Below, piece by piece: positions 52,086-63,091 of a DNA stretch of 64,000 bases (positions within the stretch are counted from its first letter, which is position 1; every line of letters begins with the position of its first letter). The position numbers were made by a program, and so were the translations under genes. The DNA is from Lachnospiraceae bacterium (GTDB taxonomy: Bacteria; Bacillota; Clostridia; Lachnospirales; Lachnospiraceae). The stretch lies in assembly GCA_024693845.1 (NCBI GenBank), contig JAILKJ010000067.1, positions 1 to 64,000 of the forward strand, written 5' to 3'. Below the pieces are notes generated by a model. That model saw nothing but the letters and a program-made list of their open reading frames with translations. It was not told the DNA's origin and did no database searches.

Positions 52086-52838
52086 TTAAATGGTAAGGAT
52101 TTCCGGTTCTCCGTCCTTTGTGATCACGATGGTGTTCTCATAGTGGGCGGAAACGCTTCTGTCTGCGCTTACTACTGTCCAGTCATCATCCAGCCAGTCC
52201 ACATCGCCCCGCCCCAAGTTGATCATGGGCTCTACGGCCAGCGTCATGCCGGCGCAGAGGCGGATGCCTTTTTTCTTCTGGGCAAAATTGGGGATCTGCG
52301 GGTCCTCATGGAGTTTCTGGCCGATGCCGTGTCCTACAAGATCTCTTACGATACCGTAGCCGAAGCCGCTGATATAACTGTCGATCCTGTTGGAGATATC
52401 ATACAGATGACCGCCGTCGACTGCCATCTGAATGCCTTCAAAAAAGCTTTGCTTCGTTCTTTCCACCAGGTCCTTTACTTCCTTGGGCGCATCTCCGATG
52501 ATATGGGTCCTGGCCGCATCGGAATGCCAGCCTTTGTAGATCAGTCCGCAATCCAGGCTGACCACGTCGCCTTCCTTTAAGATCCTGTTCTTTTTGGGGA
52601 TCCCATGTACCACTTCCTCGTTGACGGATACACAGATGGATGCGGGAAAACCGTTGTAGTTCAGAAAGTTCGGCTCGCAGCCGTAGCTTCTGATGATCTT
52701 CTCTCCCAACTGGTCGATCTCCAGAGTACTCATTCCGGCCTTAAGGGATTCACCCATCCTCTCATGCAGCTCCGCCAAGTACTTTCCCGCGGTGCGCATC
52801 AGTTCGATCTGTCTGGCCGACTTAACTGTAACTGCCAT
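52086..52838 (-). CDS. map: Methionine aminopeptidase, type I
   Basis: 250 residues with the pita-bread fold. The five metal ligands are visible: Asp in SLDCG, Asp in HSDAARTH, His in GHGIG, Glu in AVEPM and Glu in HYENT. It removes the initiator Met from nascent proteins. No N-terminal zinc extension is present. It sits between adk and infA with 11- and 16-bp gaps, the standard Clostridial order. Confidence 0.98.
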   Translation of the reverse strand: MAVTVKSARQIELMRTAGKYLAELHERMGESLKAGMSTLEIDQLGEKIIRSYGCEPNFLNYNGFPASICVSVNEEVVHGIPKKNRILKEGDVVSLDCGLIYKGWHSDAARTHIIGDAPKEVKDLVERTKQSFFEGIQMAVDGGHLYDISNRIDSYISGFGYGIVRDLVGHGIGQKLHEDPQIPNFAQKKKGIRLCAGMTLAVEPMINLGRGDVDWLDDDWTVVSADRSVSAHYENTIVITKDGEPEILTI

Positions 52839-52849
52839 TTTTGCGCTCC

Positions 52850-53491
52850 TTATCCCAGGATCTTTGCAATGCTGTCAAAGATTTCTTCCATTGTCTTAGT
52901 GCCGTCTACCTCGCGAAGAACTCCTTTGTTCTGATAGAAGTCTACCAGAGGCTGTGTCTGCTCATGATATACTTCCAGTCTCTTGCGAACGGTCTCCGGC
53001 TTGTCGTCATCCCTGAGGATCAGCTCACTGCCGCAAACATCGCAGATGCCTTCCTTCTTCGGCGGAATGTTTACAATATGATAGGTAGCACCGCAGCTTA
53101 CACAGGCACGTCTTCCCGACATCCTGTTTACGATGGCTTCATCCGGCACTTCCACGTTGATGGCATAATCGATGCTCTCACCGAGTTTTGCCAAAGCATC
53201 TTCAAGGACCTGTGCCTGAGGGATCGTGCGCGGAAAGCCGTCCAGTACATAGCCGCCCTCGCAGTCCTTCTGAGCCACACGGTCAAGAAGGATCTTTACG
53301 GTAAGCTCGTCCGGTACCAGCGCCCCGGCATCCATATATTTCTTGGCTTCCTTTCCAAGCTCGGTGCCGTTCTTGATATTGGCACGGAAGATATCGCCGG
53401 TGGAAACATGGGGAAGTCCGTATTTCTCAGCGATCAGCTTGGCCTGGGTGCCTTTTCCCGCTCCGGGAGCTCCCAACATAATGATTTTCAT
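52850..53491 (-). CDS. adk: Adenylate kinase, zinc-lid type
   Basis: 213 residues. The P-loop is [10 protein letters not shown] (7-16), the AMP-binding STGDIFR and DGFPRT motifs follow, and the lid has four cysteines (CVSCGATYH ... CDVCGSEL) that bind structural zinc, as in many Gram-positives. It keeps AMP, ADP and ATP in balance. An 82-bp spacer with a perfect hairpin separates it from secY. Confidence 0.98.
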   Translation of the reverse strand: MKIIMLGAPGAGKGTQAKLIAEKYGLPHVSTGDIFRANIKNGTELGKEAKKYMDAGALVPDELTVKILLDRVAQKDCEGGYVLDGFPRTIPQAQVLEDALAKLGESIDYAINVEVPDEAIVNRMSGRRACVSCGATYHIVNIPPKKEGICDVCGSELILRDDDKPETVRKRLEVYHEQTQPLVDFYQNKGVLREVDGTKTMEEIFDSIAKILG

Positions 53492-53523
53492 GTTTTTTCC
53501 TCCAAGACTCTAAGCCGCAGGAA

Positions 53524-53552
53524 ATCGAGTAGAGAATTATCCTCTACTCGAT
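53524..53552 (-). other. Intercistronic hairpin between secY and adk
   Basis: A perfect 11-bp stem, ATCGAGTAGAG (53524-53534) with CTCTACTCGAT (53542-53552), and a 7-nt loop. There is no U run after it, so it is more likely an mRNA processing or stability element, or a partial terminator, than a full stop. Confidence 0.7.
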
Positions 53553-53573
53553 CCTGATTTCTACAAATGTTAA

Positions 53574-54893
53574 TTATGCGTTCAAGAAGCCCTTGTAATT
53601 ACGTACCAGCATCAGAGACTCAACCTGCTTGATGGTCTCAAGGATAACGCTGACGATAATGATCAGGGAAGTACCACCAAAGGATACGTCCGCACCAAAC
53701 ATTCCGTTAAAGAAGATCGGGATCACCGCTACGATCACAAGTCCTACCGCGCCGATAAAGATTACATAGTTCAAAATGCCGGTCAGATAATCCGTCGTCG
53801 GCTTACCGGGACGAATACCCGGGACGAAGCCGCCCTGCTTCTTCATATTGTTGGACACCTCAAGGGGATTGAAGGTGATGGACGTATAGAAGTAGGCAAA
53901 AAAGATCACCAGAACAACATATACCACAAGCCCGATATTATACTGGGGCAGGGAAGGATTAAACCAGTTGTTCGAATTAAGACCCTTTAAGATCTCACTC
54001 CATACACCTGTTCCCTGATAGCCTAACAGCTGGCAGATCACAATGGGGAACTGCAGCAGAGAGGAAGCAAAGATGATGGGGATAACTCCCGCCGTATTGA
54101 TCTTCAGGGGAATGTGAGTGCTGTTCCCGCCAAAGGTCTTTCTTCCCTGCATTTTCTTGGCGTACTGTACCGGGATCCGGCGTACACCGTCATTCAAAAG
54201 AATAACCAATACCACCATAGCAAGGATGATGGCGATGATCACAACTGCCGCGATCACAGACATGGTCACGGTAGAAGCGTTCTTTACAAACTGCTCATAA
54301 AGCGTTGCCAGATCCTGCGGCATACGTGAAATGATGTTGATGGTCAGGACAACGGAGATTCCGTTACCTACACCGTGCTCGGTGATCTGCTCACCGATCC
54401 ACATGATAAATGCCGCGCCGCCTGTCAGCGCTGCGATCACGCAGATATAATCCAGCCACTTGGCATCTCCCTGCAAAAGGCCGCTTCTCCCGAAGCCGAT
54501 AGCCATTGCGGTTGACTCGATAAGAGCAAGGCCGACTGTTACATATCTGGTGATGGCCGCAATTTTCTTACGACCGTCTTCACCGTCTCTTTGCATCTCC
54601 TCCAGCTTCGGGATAGCAATCGTCAGAAGCTGCATGATAATGGAGGATGTGATGTACGGTGTGATGTTGAGTGCAAATACCGACATGTTCAGGAAGGAAC
54701 CGCCGGTGAAAGCATCAAAGAAGTTGAACGCATCACCTGACTGCTGCTTGAACCACTCCGCAAAGAAGTTACGGTCAACGCCGGGTACCGGCAGCTGGCA
54801 TCCGAAACGGATCACTACCAGCATGAGCAGAGTGAATATAAGACGCGTTCTGACTTCCTTTGCTTTAAAGGCATTTCTCAAAGTCTGTAACAT
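53574..54893 (-). CDS. secY: Protein translocase subunit SecY
   Basis: 439 residues and ten membrane helices. QLPVPGVD, the plug region with GGSFLNMSVFALNITPYITSS, GLNSNNWFNPS, and the cytoplasmic loop with FVPGIRPGKPTTDYL are characteristic. It forms the channel for Sec export, needed by the many secreted proteins of this window. Its start overlaps the rplO stop by one base (TAATG). Confidence 0.98.
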   Translation of the reverse strand: MLQTLRNAFKAKEVRTRLIFTLLMLVVIRFGCQLPVPGVDRNFFAEWFKQQSGDAFNFFDAFTGGSFLNMSVFALNITPYITSSIIMQLLTIAIPKLEEMQRDGEDGRKKIAAITRYVTVGLALIESTAMAIGFGRSGLLQGDAKWLDYICVIAALTGGAAFIMWIGEQITEHGVGNGISVVLTINIISRMPQDLATLYEQFVKNASTVTMSVIAAVVIIAIILAMVVLVILLNDGVRRIPVQYAKKMQGRKTFGGNSTHIPLKINTAGVIPIIFASSLLQFPIVICQLLGYQGTGVWSEILKGLNSNNWFNPSLPQYNIGLVVYVVLVIFFAYFYTSITFNPLEVSNNMKKQGGFVPGIRPGKPTTDYLTGILNYVIFIGAVGLVIVAVIPIFFNGMFGADVSFGGTSLIIIVSVILETIKQVESLMLVRNYKGFLNA

Positions 54894-55333
54894 TAGATCA
54901 CCTCTGTTGTTCCGCCAAGAGCCTCAATCTTTTCCTTTGCCGCATTCGAGAATGCATTTGCTTTTACTGTCAGCTTCTTGGTCAACTCGCCGTTGCCGAG
55001 AATCTTAACACCGTCTCTGGTGTTCTTTACAACACCTGCCTCGATCAGAGCATCGATATCAACGGTAGCACCGTTATCAAAACGCTCAAGGGCGGAGATG
55101 TTGATACCTACAATGTCTTTCGCATTGATATTCTTGAAGCCTCTCTTAGGGAGTCTTCTGTAAAGAGGCATCTGACCACCTTCGAAACCGATCCTGGGTG
55201 CGCCGGAACGAGCCTTCTGACCCTTGTGTCCCTTGCCGGCAGTCTTGCCGTTACCTGAACCGTGTCCACGGCCTCTTCTGAAATTGTCATTATGCTTGGA
55301 ACCTTCTGCAGGTCTTAAATTTGATAATTCCAT
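54893..55333 (-). CDS. rplO: Ribosomal protein L15
   Basis: 146 residues. [14 protein letters not shown], the Gly-rich [21 protein letters not shown]-like region (about 18-40), [18 protein letters not shown] and the [10 protein letters not shown]-type C-terminus are standard. It is a late 50S assembly protein. It overlaps secY by one base, coupling L15 to SecY as in most bacteria. Confidence 0.98.
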   Translation of the reverse strand: MELSNLRPAEGSKHNDNFRRGRGHGSGNGKTAGKGHKGQKARSGAPRIGFEGGQMPLYRRLPKRGFKNINAKDIVGINISALERFDNGATVDIDALIEAGVVKNTRDGVKILGNGELTKKLTVKANAFSNAAKEKIEALGGTTEVI

Positions 55334-55348
55334 TTTTCTCCTCCTGCT

Positions 55349-55534
55349 TTACGCCTCTTCAACCTTCACAAGATGCTTCACCTGCTCTACCATACCGCGG
55401 GTAGCGGCATTGTCGGGAAGCTCAACCGTCTTGTGCATTTTCTTAAGGCCCAGTGCCTCCACCGTTTTTCTGTGCTTCGGAATTGCACCGATGGGAGACT
55501 TGACCAGAGTCACCTTAACCTTCTTATCTGCCAT
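55349..55534 (-). CDS. rpmD: Ribosomal protein L30
   Basis: 61 residues. [20 protein letters not shown] and the [20 protein letters not shown] segment fit bacterial L30. It is 15 bp before rplO and 13 bp after rpsE, all in one transcription unit. Confidence 0.97.
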   Translation of the reverse strand: MADKKVKVTLVKSPIGAIPKHRKTVEALGLKKMHKTVELPDNAATRGMVEQVKHLVKVEEA

Positions 55535-55547
55535 TTTCTCCTGCCTC

Positions 55548-56057
55548 CTAAGCTAAAATCTCGCTTACCTGCTTACCGCGCTTTGCAGCTACTTCTTCAG
55601 GTGTTTTCAGTCTGCTCAGTCCTTCGATAGCGGCCAGAACAACGTTCTGCTTGTTGTTAGAGCCCAGGGACTTGGTACGGATATTCTTAATGCCGGCAAG
55701 CTCGCAAACCACACGAGCGGGACCGCCTGCGATGATACCGGTACCATCGGGAGCCTTTCTCAGCAGTACGGAAGCGCTTCCGAACTTACCGATATTATCA
55801 TGTGTAATGGAACCTACCTCATCAATGGCTACGGTTACCATTCTCTTAATGGCATCTTCTTTACCTTTACGGATTGCTTCAGGGATTTCAGTTGCCTTAC
55901 CGAGACCGGCACCTACATGACCTTTGCCGTCACCCACAACAACCAGTGCTGTGAAGCGCATGTTACGACCACCCTTAACAACCTTGGTTACACGCTTGAT
56001 GGCAACTACTTTTTCATTCAGTTCCTCATTGCTTGAATCAATGATTGTGCGTTTCAT
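55548..56057 (-). CDS. rpsE: Ribosomal protein S5
   Basis: 169 residues. The S5 N-terminal double-stranded RNA-binding domain ([36 protein letters not shown]) and the C-terminal domain ([15 protein letters not shown]) are complete. It acts in 30S fidelity and mRNA helicase activity. Normal spacing. Confidence 0.98.
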   Translation of the reverse strand: MKRTIIDSSNEELNEKVVAIKRVTKVVKGGRNMRFTALVVVGDGKGHVGAGLGKATEIPEAIRKGKEDAIKRMVTVAIDEVGSITHDNIGKFGSASVLLRKAPDGTGIIAGGPARVVCELAGIKNIRTKSLGSNNKQNVVLAAIEGLSRLKTPEEVAAKRGKQVSEILA

Positions 56058-56075
56058 GTATTCCTTCTCCCTTCC

Positions 56076-56444
56076 TTAAAATTCCAATCCGGCTTCTCTG
56101 GCTGCCTCAGCCAGTGCAGCGATCTTGCCCTGGTAAATGAAACCGCCTCTGTCAAATACAACGGTCTTGATACCCTTGTCCAGTGCCTTCTTGGCAATAA
56201 CCTTGCCAAGGTATGCTGCTGCATCCACGTTATTGGTTTTCTCAATCTCAGCCTTTACTTCCTTTTCAAGAGTAGAAGCGGATACCAGAGTATTGCCCAC
56301 CGTATCATCGATAATTTGAGCATACATGTGGTTGTTGCTGCGGAAAACTGCCAGACGGGGTCTTTCAGCAGTACCGGAAAAACGGTTACGCAGCCTTTTG
56401 TGTTTTTTAACACGGACTTCTTGTCTACATACTTTACTAACCAT
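56076..56444 (-). CDS. rplR: Ribosomal protein L18
   Basis: 122 residues. [25 protein letters not shown] (about 13-37), [15 protein letters not shown] and [21 protein letters not shown] identify the 5S rRNA binder. ATG 56444 is preferred over the GTG at 56450 since AGGAG then lies 9 nt upstream. Confidence 0.97.
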   Translation of the reverse strand: MVSKVCRQEVRVKKHKRLRNRFSGTAERPRLAVFRSNNHMYAQIIDDTVGNTLVSASTLEKEVKAEIEKTNNVDAAAYLGKVIAKKALDKGIKTVVFDRGGFIYQGKIAALAEAAREAGLEF

Positions 56445-56464
56445 TCTCACACTCTCCTTATCTC

Positions 56465-57007
56465 TTATTTCTTACCGGTCTTACCAACCTTGCGGCGGAT
56501 CGTCTCGTCAGCATACTTGATACCCTTACCCTTGTAAGGCTCAGGTCTTCTCTTATCGCGGATCTGTGCTGCGAACTGTCCGACCTTCTCTTTATCGATA
56601 CCCTTTACGATGATGATGTTCTGACCATCGAGTACCGTTTCCACGCCCTCGGGATCCTCCATCTCAACCGGATGGGAATAACCCAGGTTCAAAACCAGCT
56701 TCTTGCCCTGCTTTGCAGCACGGTAGCCGACACCGTTAACCTCAAGCTTCTTCTCATAACCCTCGGTAACTCCAACTACCATGTTGTTCAAAAGGGATCT
56801 GGTCAGACCATGCAGAGCCTTCATTTTCTTAAGATCATTGGGTCTTGCGATGGAAAGACTTCCGTCCTCAAGCTTGATCTCCATCTCTGCAGGGAGTACT
56901 CTTTCCAACGTTCCTTTGGGACCCTTGACGGTCACTTTGTTATTTTCTGCAATATCCACGGTTACACCGGCGGGTATCGCGATTGGCATTCTTCCTATAC
57001 GTGACAT
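56465..57007 (-). CDS. rplF: Ribosomal protein L6
   Basis: 180 residues with the duplicated L6 fold: [32 protein letters not shown], then [20 protein letters not shown] and the C-terminal [16 protein letters not shown]. It lies near the 50S stalk base. Standard length. Confidence 0.98.
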   Translation of the reverse strand: MSRIGRMPIAIPAGVTVDIAENNKVTVKGPKGTLERVLPAEMEIKLEDGSLSIARPNDLKKMKALHGLTRSLLNNMVVGVTEGYEKKLEVNGVGYRAAKQGKKLVLNLGYSHPVEMEDPEGVETVLDGQNIIIVKGIDKEKVGQFAAQIRDKRRPEPYKGKGIKYADETIRRKVGKTGKK

Positions 57008-57039
57008 GCCCGTACCTCCTATTAATTCTTAAACTCTGA

Positions 57040-57441
57040 TTACCAAACGAATGCTAATACCTCGCCGCCTACCTTAAGCTCGCGAGCTTTCTTGTCCGTG
57101 ATCACTCCCTGGTTGGTGGAGATGATAGCACAGCCGAGTCCGCCCAGTACCTTGGGCAGCTCATCCTTGCCGGCATATACTCTAAGACCGGGCTTGGAAA
57201 TTCTCTTGATACCGGTAATGATCTTGTCATTCTTATCTGCACCATACTTTAAGGTGATGCGGATGTTCTTGAAATTACCGTCGTCAACCAGATCATACTT
57301 TGCAATATAACCCTCATCCACAAGGATATCAGCGATAGCCAGTTTCATTTTGGATGAAGGAACATCTACCGTATCATGCTTTGCAGTATTTGCATTACGG
57401 ATTCTTGTAAGCATATCTGCAATGGGATCACTCATTGTCAT
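57040..57441 (-). CDS. rpsH: Ribosomal protein S8
   Basis: 133 residues. [37 protein letters not shown] and [20 protein letters not shown] are invariant. It is the 16S central-domain binder and, in Escherichia coli, the translational repressor of the spc operon. AGGAGG 8 nt before the ATG at 57441 favours the first of two near Met codons. Confidence 0.98.
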   Translation of the reverse strand: MTMSDPIADMLTRIRNANTAKHDTVDVPSSKMKLAIADILVDEGYIAKYDLVDDGNFKNIRITLKYGADKNDKIITGIKRISKPGLRVYAGKDELPKVLGGLGCAIISTNQGVITDKKARELKVGGEVLAFVW

Positions 57442-57461
57442 TTTACTTTCCTCCTTCTTTT

Positions 57462-57647
57462 TTACCAGCTTGCTTTCTTAACGCCCGGGATCTGTCCCTT
57501 GTACGCAAGTTCACGGAAGCAAATTCTGCAAATTCCGTATTTACGAAGGACCGAATGGGGACGTCCACAAATACTGCAGCGTGTATAAGCTCTTGTAGAA
57601 AACTTGGGCTTTCTCTGCTGTTTTACTTTCATAGAAGTCTTAGCCAT
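57462..57647 (-). CDS. rpsN: Ribosomal protein S14, zinc-binding type
   Basis: 61 residues, the short form. The zinc knuckle has CSICGRPH and CRICFRELA (C-x2-C ... C-x2-C). [20 protein letters not shown] is the usual N-terminus. The zinc form is standard in Clostridia. 14 bp after rplE. Confidence 0.98.
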   Translation of the reverse strand: MAKTSMKVKQQRKPKFSTRAYTRCSICGRPHSVLRKYGICRICFRELAYKGQIPGVKKASW

Positions 57648-57661
57648 GAATTTACCTCCTG

Positions 57662-58201
57662 TTATTTTGCAAACGGCATGTTGAAGAGGCGCAGAAGTTC
57701 TCTTGCTTCTTCATCCGTCTTAGCCGTTGTTACGATCGCTACGTCCAAACCTCTTACCTTGTCAACCTTATCGTACTCGATCTCAGGGAAGATGATCTGC
57801 TCTTTGATACCGAGGGAATAGTTACCTCTTCCGTCGAAAGAGTTGGGATTCACACCTCTGAAGTCACGCACACGGGGAAGTGCAAGGTTTACAAGTCTGT
57901 CAAGGAACTCATACATCTTATCACCGCGCAGTGTGGTGCGGCAGCCGATGTTCATACCTTCACGGATCTTGAAGTTTGCGATGGAGTTCTTAGCCTTGGT
58001 CACTACAGCCTTCTGACCGGAGATGGTCTCCATATCGGAGATCGCGTTCTCCAAAGCCTTGGCATTATCCTTGGCCTCACCAACGCCCATATTCAGAACG
58101 ATCTTGTCGATCTTGGGTACTTCCATGGCATTCTTGTAGCCGAACTTTTTGATCATGGCATCCATGATCTCGTCTTTGTACATATCTTTTAATCTGCTCA
58201 A
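57662..58201 (-). CDS. rplE: Ribosomal protein L5
   Basis: 179 residues. [40 protein letters not shown] and [20 protein letters not shown] are diagnostic. It binds 5S rRNA together with L18. Standard length and place. Confidence 0.98.
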   Translation of the reverse strand: MSRLKDMYKDEIMDAMIKKFGYKNAMEVPKIDKIVLNMGVGEAKDNAKALENAISDMETISGQKAVVTKAKNSIANFKIREGMNIGCRTTLRGDKMYEFLDRLVNLALPRVRDFRGVNPNSFDGRGNYSLGIKEQIIFPEIEYDKVDKVRGLDVAIVTTAKTDEEARELLRLFNMPFAK

Positions 58202-58222
58202 AGCACCTGTCTCCTTTCTGCC

Positions 58223-58543
58223 TTAGTCGATCACATCGCCGGTGGATTTTGCAAAACGGACCTTCTTATCGCCTTCCGTCTTAATACCGACTCTGGTGGT
58301 TTTTCCCTTATGTACATACATAACATTGGAAAGGGAGATGGGTGCTTCCTTCTCAATGATACCGCCGTTAGCATTTGCTGCATTGGGCTTGGTATGTCTC
58401 ATTACCTTGTTCACACCTTCCACAACAACCTTACCGTTCTTGTGGTCAACAGAGAGGACCTTGCCCTCTTTGCCCTTGCATTTAACTGCATCGCCGGCTA
58501 TTACTCTGACTGTATCGCCTTTTTTGATCTTTGCAATTGCCAT
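58223..58543 (-). CDS. rplX: Ribosomal protein L24
   Basis: 106 residues with a KOW motif at about 6-35 (IKKGDTVRVIAGDAVKCKGK). GIIEKEAPISLSNVMYV and the GDKKVRFAKSTGDVID end are typical. One of the two initiators of 50S assembly. Confidence 0.98.
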   Translation of the reverse strand: MAIAKIKKGDTVRVIAGDAVKCKGKEGKVLSVDHKNGKVVVEGVNKVMRHTKPNAANANGGIIEKEAPISLSNVMYVHKGKTTRVGIKTEGDKKVRFAKSTGDVID

Positions 58544-58556
58544 TTCTGAGGCCCTC

Positions 58557-58925
58557 CTATAATACTTCCGGAGCCAGAGATACGATCTTCATGAACTGCT
58601 TCTCACGAAGCTCTCTTGCAACCGGTCCAAAAATACGGGTTCCGCGGGGTGTCTTGTCATCCTTGATGATGACAGCCGCATTCTCGTCAAATTTAATGTA
58701 GGATCCGTCTTTACGGCGTGCGCCTTTTACGCTTCTAACCACAACAGCCTTTACAACGTCACCTTTTTTTACAACGCCGCCTGGTGTTGCATCTTTAACG
58801 GTAGCTACAATGATATCACCGATGCTGGCGTATCTTCTGGTGGATCCGCCTACTACGCGGATGCAGAGGATCTCTTTTGCGCCGGTATTATCAGCAACCT
58901 TAAGTCTGCTTTCCTGCTGAATCAT
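58557..58925 (-). CDS. rplN: Ribosomal protein L14
   Basis: 122 residues. [39 protein letters not shown] and [20 protein letters not shown] are family hallmarks. It sits at the subunit interface. 13 bp before rplX. Confidence 0.98.
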   Translation of the reverse strand: MIQQESRLKVADNTGAKEILCIRVVGGSTRRYASIGDIIVATVKDATPGGVVKKGDVVKAVVVRSVKGARRKDGSYIKFDENAAVIIKDDKTPRGTRIFGPVARELREKQFMKIVSLAPEVL

Positions 58926-58943
58926 GCCAATTCTCCTTCCCGC

Positions 58944-59201
58944 TTATTTAACCTTTTCAACGATCTCAACCAGTCTCCATCTCTTGTCCTTGGACAGGGG
59001 TCTGGTCTCCATTACTTTAACAGTATCACCGATGTTGCACTCATTCTGCTCGTCATGGGCCTTCAACTTGTAGGTCCGCTTTACGATCTTTTTGTAAAGA
59101 GGGTGCTTCACATGGTTCTCAACCGCAACGACGATGGTCTTGTCCATTTTGTTACTAACTACCTTGCCGATACGTGTTTTTCTTAAATTTCTCTCTTCCA
59201 C
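58944..59201 (-). CDS. rpsQ: Ribosomal protein S17
   Basis: 85 residues with an OB fold: [39 protein letters not shown] and [20 protein letters not shown] fit S17, an early 30S binder. 26 bp after rpmC. Confidence 0.98.
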   Translation of the reverse strand: MEERNLRKTRIGKVVSNKMDKTIVVAVENHVKHPLYKKIVKRTYKLKAHDEQNECNIGDTVKVMETRPLSKDKRWRLVEIVEKVK

Positions 59202-59227
59202 GATTTTCTCTCCTTCCTACAAGATCT

Positions 59228-59431
59228 TTAGGCGCGTGCCTTCTGGGTGATCACCGTCTGGATGCGGGCGATGTTCTTGCGAACTTCCTTGATCCTGCTG
59301 GTGTTATCAAGCTGATTGGTTGCGTTCTGGAACCGGAGATTGAACAGCTCCTTCTTTGCGTTTACCAGTTCTTCGGTCAGCTCTGCTTCAGACTTTGCTT
59401 TTAAATCTTCTACATATGTACTTGTCTTCAT
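59228..59431 (-). CDS. rpmC: Ribosomal protein L29
   Basis: 67 residues, an all-helical hairpin: [40 protein letters not shown] and [11 protein letters not shown]. It lies by the polypeptide exit, near the SRP and trigger factor site. Its ATG overlaps the rplP stop by 4 bp (ATGA, 59428-59431). Confidence 0.97.
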   Translation of the reverse strand: MKTSTYVEDLKAKSEAELTEELVNAKKELFNLRFQNATNQLDNTSRIKEVRKNIARIQTVITQKARA

Positions 59432-59859
59432 TCAGCAATGCCTCCTTCCAAATCTGCTTTAGAAACGATCTTGCACTTGCAGGGAAGCTTGTGGGACGCC
59501 AGGCGAAGTGCCTCTCTTGCGGTATCCTCGGGTACGCCTGCGATCTCGAACATTACGCGACCGGGCTTAACTACTGCTACCCAATACTCCAGTGCTCCTT
59601 TACCGGAACCCATTCGGGTCTCGGCGGGCTTGTTGGTTACCGGCTTGTCAGGGAAGATCTTGATCCAAACCTGACCGCCACGCTTTACGTGTCTCGTCAT
59701 AGCTACACGGGCTGCCTCGATCTGATTGGAACGGATCCAGCAGGGCTCCATTGCTACGATACCAAATTCTCCGTAAGTGATCTTATTACCTCTCTGCGCC
59801 TTGCCCCTCATGGTACCACGGAACTGTTTACGGCGCTTTACTCTTTTCGGCATTAACAT
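59428..59859 (-). CDS. rplP: Ribosomal protein L16
   Basis: 143 residues. [40 protein letters not shown] and the [13 protein letters not shown] tail are diagnostic. It contacts A-site tRNA. The ATG at 59859 overlaps the rpsC stop (TAATG) and has GGGAG 9 nt upstream. An ATG two codons later, the more common start in other bacteria, is an alternative. Confidence 0.97.
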   Translation of the reverse strand: MLMPKRVKRRKQFRGTMRGKAQRGNKITYGEFGIVAMEPCWIRSNQIEAARVAMTRHVKRGGQVWIKIFPDKPVTNKPAETRMGSGKGALEYWVAVVKPGRVMFEIAGVPEDTAREALRLASHKLPCKCKIVSKADLEGGIAE

Positions 59860-60518
59860 TATTTATCGCTCCCTTCCTTATCGCCTTTGGTGGGAAGGAT
59901 CTCGCCCTTGTAGATCCAGACCTTAACGCCTACCTTACCGTAGGTGGTGTCTGCCTCAGCGAATCCATAGTCAATATCTGCTCTCAGTGTCTGAAGGGGA
60001 ATGGTTCCCTCACTGTAAAACTCGGTACGAGCCATATCGGCGCCGCCCAGACGACCGGAAACAGAAGTCTTGATGCCCAGAGCGGATGCCTTCATCGCGC
60101 GTCCCATGCAGGACTTCATAGCACGACGGAAGGAAATACGGTTCTCAAGCTGCTGTGCGATATTCTCTGCAACCAGCTGTGCATCTCTGTCCGGACGCTT
60201 GATCTCTTTGATGTCTACCAGAGCTTTCTTTCCGGTAAGCTTCTCAAGCTCAGCCTTGGTCTTCTCGATCTCAGCGCCGCCCTTGCCGATTACAACACCG
60301 GGCTTAGCGGTATAGATGATAACCTTTACGCGGTCATCAGCGCTTCTCTCGATCTCAACCTTGGAGATACCTGCGCTCTCAAGCTTTTTCTTGATATAAG
60401 TACGAATCTTGTGATCTTCCTCAAGGTAATCTGCGAACTCACCTTCTGCATACCAACGGGAGTCCCAGTCCTTAATGATGCCGACGCGAAGGCCGTGAGG
60501 ATTAACTTTCTGTCCCAT
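59859..60518 (-). CDS. rpsC: Ribosomal protein S3
   Basis: 219 residues. [20 protein letters not shown], the KH domain with [18 protein letters not shown], and the C-terminal S3 domain with [19 protein letters not shown] are complete. It lines the mRNA entry channel. One-base overlap with rplP. Confidence 0.98.
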   Translation of the reverse strand: MGQKVNPHGLRVGIIKDWDSRWYAEGEFADYLEEDHKIRTYIKKKLESAGISKVEIERSADDRVKVIIYTAKPGVVIGKGGAEIEKTKAELEKLTGKKALVDIKEIKRPDRDAQLVAENIAQQLENRISFRRAMKSCMGRAMKASALGIKTSVSGRLGGADMARTEFYSEGTIPLQTLRADIDYGFAEADTTYGKVGVKVWIYKGEILPTKGDKEGSDK

Positions 60519-60529
60519 TTTTCTTCCTC

Positions 60530-60916
60530 CTATCTTTCATCCAGAACAACAGTAATGTGGCTCATTCTCTTCAGGATCCGATATGCCCTGCCCTGTGCTC
60601 TTGCCCGGATTCTCTTCATCGTCGGTCCTTCACTTGCATAGCATTCAGCAACGAAAAGATTCTCTCTCTTCATGCCGTTGTTATTCTCTGCGTTTGCGAT
60701 AGCAGACTCCAGAAGCTTCTTTACAACGCCGGATGCATAACGGGGATTGTACTCAAGTACTGCCAGTGCCGTCTCCACATCCTTGCCTCTGATGGCGTCT
60801 AATACAAAACATGCTTTCTGAACAGGAATACGCGCATAAGAGAGCTTTGCGCTCGGGCGGGTATCCTTGTTCGCGTTTCTTTCACGTTTGATCTGTGATC
60901 TGTGTCCCTTAGCCAT
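60530..60916 (-). CDS. rplV: Ribosomal protein L22
   Basis: 128 residues. Its core follows a basic N-terminus ([20 protein letters not shown]): [40 protein letters not shown] and the beta-hairpin [17 protein letters not shown] that reaches the exit tunnel, where macrolides bind. The N-terminal extension of about 20 residues is longer than in Escherichia coli. Confidence 0.97.
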   Translation of the reverse strand: MAKGHRSQIKRERNANKDTRPSAKLSYARIPVQKACFVLDAIRGKDVETALAVLEYNPRYASGVVKKLLESAIANAENNNGMKRENLFVAECYASEGPTMKRIRARAQGRAYRILKRMSHITVVLDER

Positions 60917-60937
60917 GGGATCGCCCTCCTTTTCCTA

Positions 60938-61219
60938 TTATCTTACTTTGCCTTTCTTCTCGTCCTTACCGTGTCCGCGGTAGGTACGGGTAGCTACAAA
61001 CTCGCCGAGCTTGTGGCCTACCATATCTTCGGTTACATATACAGGAACATGCTTGCGTCCGTCATGTACTGCGATCGTATGTCCGACAAAGGACGGGAAG
61101 ATCGTGGAACGACGGGACCATGTCTTGATCACGGACTTCTGTCCGGAAGCGTTCATTGCATCAACCTTTTTCAAAAGACTTACGTCTGCAAAAGGTCCTT
61201 TTTTTAATGATCTGGCCAT
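60938..61219 (-). CDS. rpsS: Ribosomal protein S19
   Basis: 93 residues. [40 protein letters not shown] and [15 protein letters not shown] are typical. It is a 30S head protein that contacts S13. Standard spacing of 17 and 21 bp to its neighbours. Confidence 0.98.
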   Translation of the reverse strand: MARSLKKGPFADVSLLKKVDAMNASGQKSVIKTWSRRSTIFPSFVGHTIAVHDGRKHVPVYVTEDMVGHKLGEFVATRTYRGHGKDEKKGKVR

Positions 61220-61236
61220 TTTCTTTCCTCCCTTAC

Positions 61237-62082
61237 TTATTTGATGGCTCTGCCGTCACGGCGTCTTACGATCAGCTTATTGGAAGCTTTCTTCTTCTTG
61301 CGGGTCTTAAGTCCCAATGCAGGCTTACCCCAAGGGGTGCTCGGGCCGGGACGACCGATAGGTGCGCGTCCCTCACCACCGCCGTGCGGATGGTCATTGG
61401 GGTTCATTACGGAACCTCTGACTGTAGGACGAATGCCCATGTAACGCTTACGACCTGCCTTACCGATCTTCACAAGGTTGTGATCGCCGTTACCGACTAC
61501 ACCGATGGAAGCGCGGCATACTGCAGGAACCATTCTCATTTCGCCGGAGGGAAGACGCAGGGTTGCGTATTTACCTTCCTTAGCCATGAGCTGTGCGCTG
61601 TTGCCTGCTGCTCTGACCATCTGGCCACCCTTGCCGGGCTGCAGCTCGATGTTGTGCACCAGCGTACCAACGGGGATCTCGGAAAGGGGCAGGCAGTTAC
61701 CTACTCTTACCTCGGCCTGGGCACCGCTCATAACGGTCATGCCGTCGGTCAGGCCCTGGGGAGCGAGGATGTAGGACTTCTCGCCATCCTCATAGCAGAT
61801 CAGCGCGATGTTAGCGCTGCGGTTAGGATCATACTCGATACCGATAACCTTTGCCGGGATGCCATCCTTGGAATTTCTTCTGAAATCCACCATTCTGTAC
61901 TTTTTCTTTGCGCCGCCGCCATGATGACGAACGGTGATCTTACCCTGATTGTTACGGCCGGAATGCTTCGGCAGTGCCACCACCAGAGACTTTTCCGGTT
62001 CACTCTTGGTGATCTCTGAAAAATCAGAACCGGTCATGTTTCTTCTGGAGGGGGTATATGGGTTATAACTCTTGATTCCCAT
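61237..62082 (-). CDS. rplB: Ribosomal protein L2
   Basis: 281 residues. [40 protein letters not shown] and the functional-site [20 protein letters not shown] with its conserved His just before ([10 protein letters not shown]) are present. It is needed for subunit joining and peptidyl transfer. 67 bp lie between it and rplW; nothing is seen there beyond the ribosome site. Confidence 0.98.
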   Translation of the reverse strand: MGIKSYNPYTPSRRNMTGSDFSEITKSEPEKSLVVALPKHSGRNNQGKITVRHHGGGAKKKYRMVDFRRNSKDGIPAKVIGIEYDPNRSANIALICYEDGEKSYILAPQGLTDGMTVMSGAQAEVRVGNCLPLSEIPVGTLVHNIELQPGKGGQMVRAAGNSAQLMAKEGKYATLRLPSGEMRMVPAVCRASIGVVGNGDHNLVKIGKAGRKRYMGIRPTVRGSVMNPNDHPHGGGEGRAPIGRPGPSTPWGKPALGLKTRKKKKASNKLIVRRRDGRAIK

Positions 62083-62149
62083 GTTCTTAAACTCCTTTCA
62101 AAATGATTTGCTCTCGTGCTTTTCTGCACATAGTCATCAGCTTATACTA

Positions 62150-62449
62150 TCAAAGACCTGCGAAGATCTCGATCTCTTTGCTGTCCTCGGTCAACTGAAC
62201 GATCGCCTTTTTGGTCTTGGCGGTCTTTCCGTAGGTCATGCCGCGACGCTTTGTCTTGCCGTCCTGGTTCATGGTGTTGACCTTTGCTACCTTTACACCG
62301 TCGAACATCTTCTCGACTGCTTCCTTGATCTGGGACTTGTTAGCTTCGGGATGTACGAAAAATGTGTACTTCTTCTCGCTCATGCCGTCCATGCTTTTTT
62401 CGGTGATGACCGGCTTCAAGATCACGTCGTAATACTGTAATGCTGCCAT
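62150..62449 (-). CDS. rplW: Ribosomal protein L23
   Basis: 99 residues. [40 protein letters not shown] and [20 protein letters not shown] are diagnostic. It is the docking site for trigger factor and SRP at the tunnel exit. One-base overlap with rplD. Confidence 0.98.
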   Translation of the reverse strand: MAALQYYDVILKPVITEKSMDGMSEKKYTFFVHPEANKSQIKEAVEKMFDGVKVAKVNTMNQDGKTKRRGMTYGKTAKTKKAIVQLTEDSKEIEIFAGL

Positions 62450-63069
62450 TATGCGTACACCTCCTCAATCTTTGCCACGGAATCCTTGGTAAGTACGATG
62501 GTGCCGCCGTTCATGATGTCATATACATTGATCTGCGTAGCCAGTGTTGTATTTACCTTATCCACGTTTCTTGCGGAAAGTACCGTGTTCTGATCATTGT
62601 CTGCCAGAACTACCAGGCCTTTGTCAACCTTCAGGTTGTTCATAACCTGTGCGAAGTTCTTGGTCTTGATCTCGTCGAACTTCAGCTCATCCACAACGAT
62701 CAGCTTGTTCTCCTGGATTCTGCTGGTCAGAGCGCTCTTTAATGCTGCTCTCTTTTCCTTCTTGTTCAGCTTGAAGCTGTAATCTCTCGGAGTGGGAGCG
62801 AATACTACGCCGCCGCCCTTCCACTGGGGAGATCTGTTGGAACCCTGACGTGCATGTCCGGTTCCCTTCTGTCTCCAGGGCTTTCTGCCGCCGCCGGAAA
62901 CCTCGGAACGTGTTTTTGCCTTCTGTGTGCCCTGACGCTTAGCTGCCAGATGCTGCACAACTGCCATATGTACAAGGTGCTCGTTGACTTCAACGCCGAA
63001 GATCGCGTCATTTAAGTCGATGGAGCCGACCTCTTTACCTTCCATATTAAATACGGATACGTTTGCCAT
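62449..63069 (-). CDS. rplD: Ribosomal protein L4
   Basis: 206 residues. [20 protein letters not shown], the extended loop with [20 protein letters not shown] that lines the exit tunnel, and VAKIEEVYA at the end. In Escherichia coli L4 represses the S10 operon. 22 bp after rplC. Confidence 0.98.
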   Translation of the reverse strand: MANVSVFNMEGKEVGSIDLNDAIFGVEVNEHLVHMAVVQHLAAKRQGTQKAKTRSEVSGGGRKPWRQKGTGHARQGSNRSPQWKGGGVVFAPTPRDYSFKLNKKEKRAALKSALTSRIQENKLIVVDELKFDEIKTKNFAQVMNNLKVDKGLVVLADNDQNTVLSARNVDKVNTTLATQINVYDIMNGGTIVLTKDSVAKIEEVYA

Positions 63070-63091
63070 GACTCTGTCCTCCTTTCACCGA

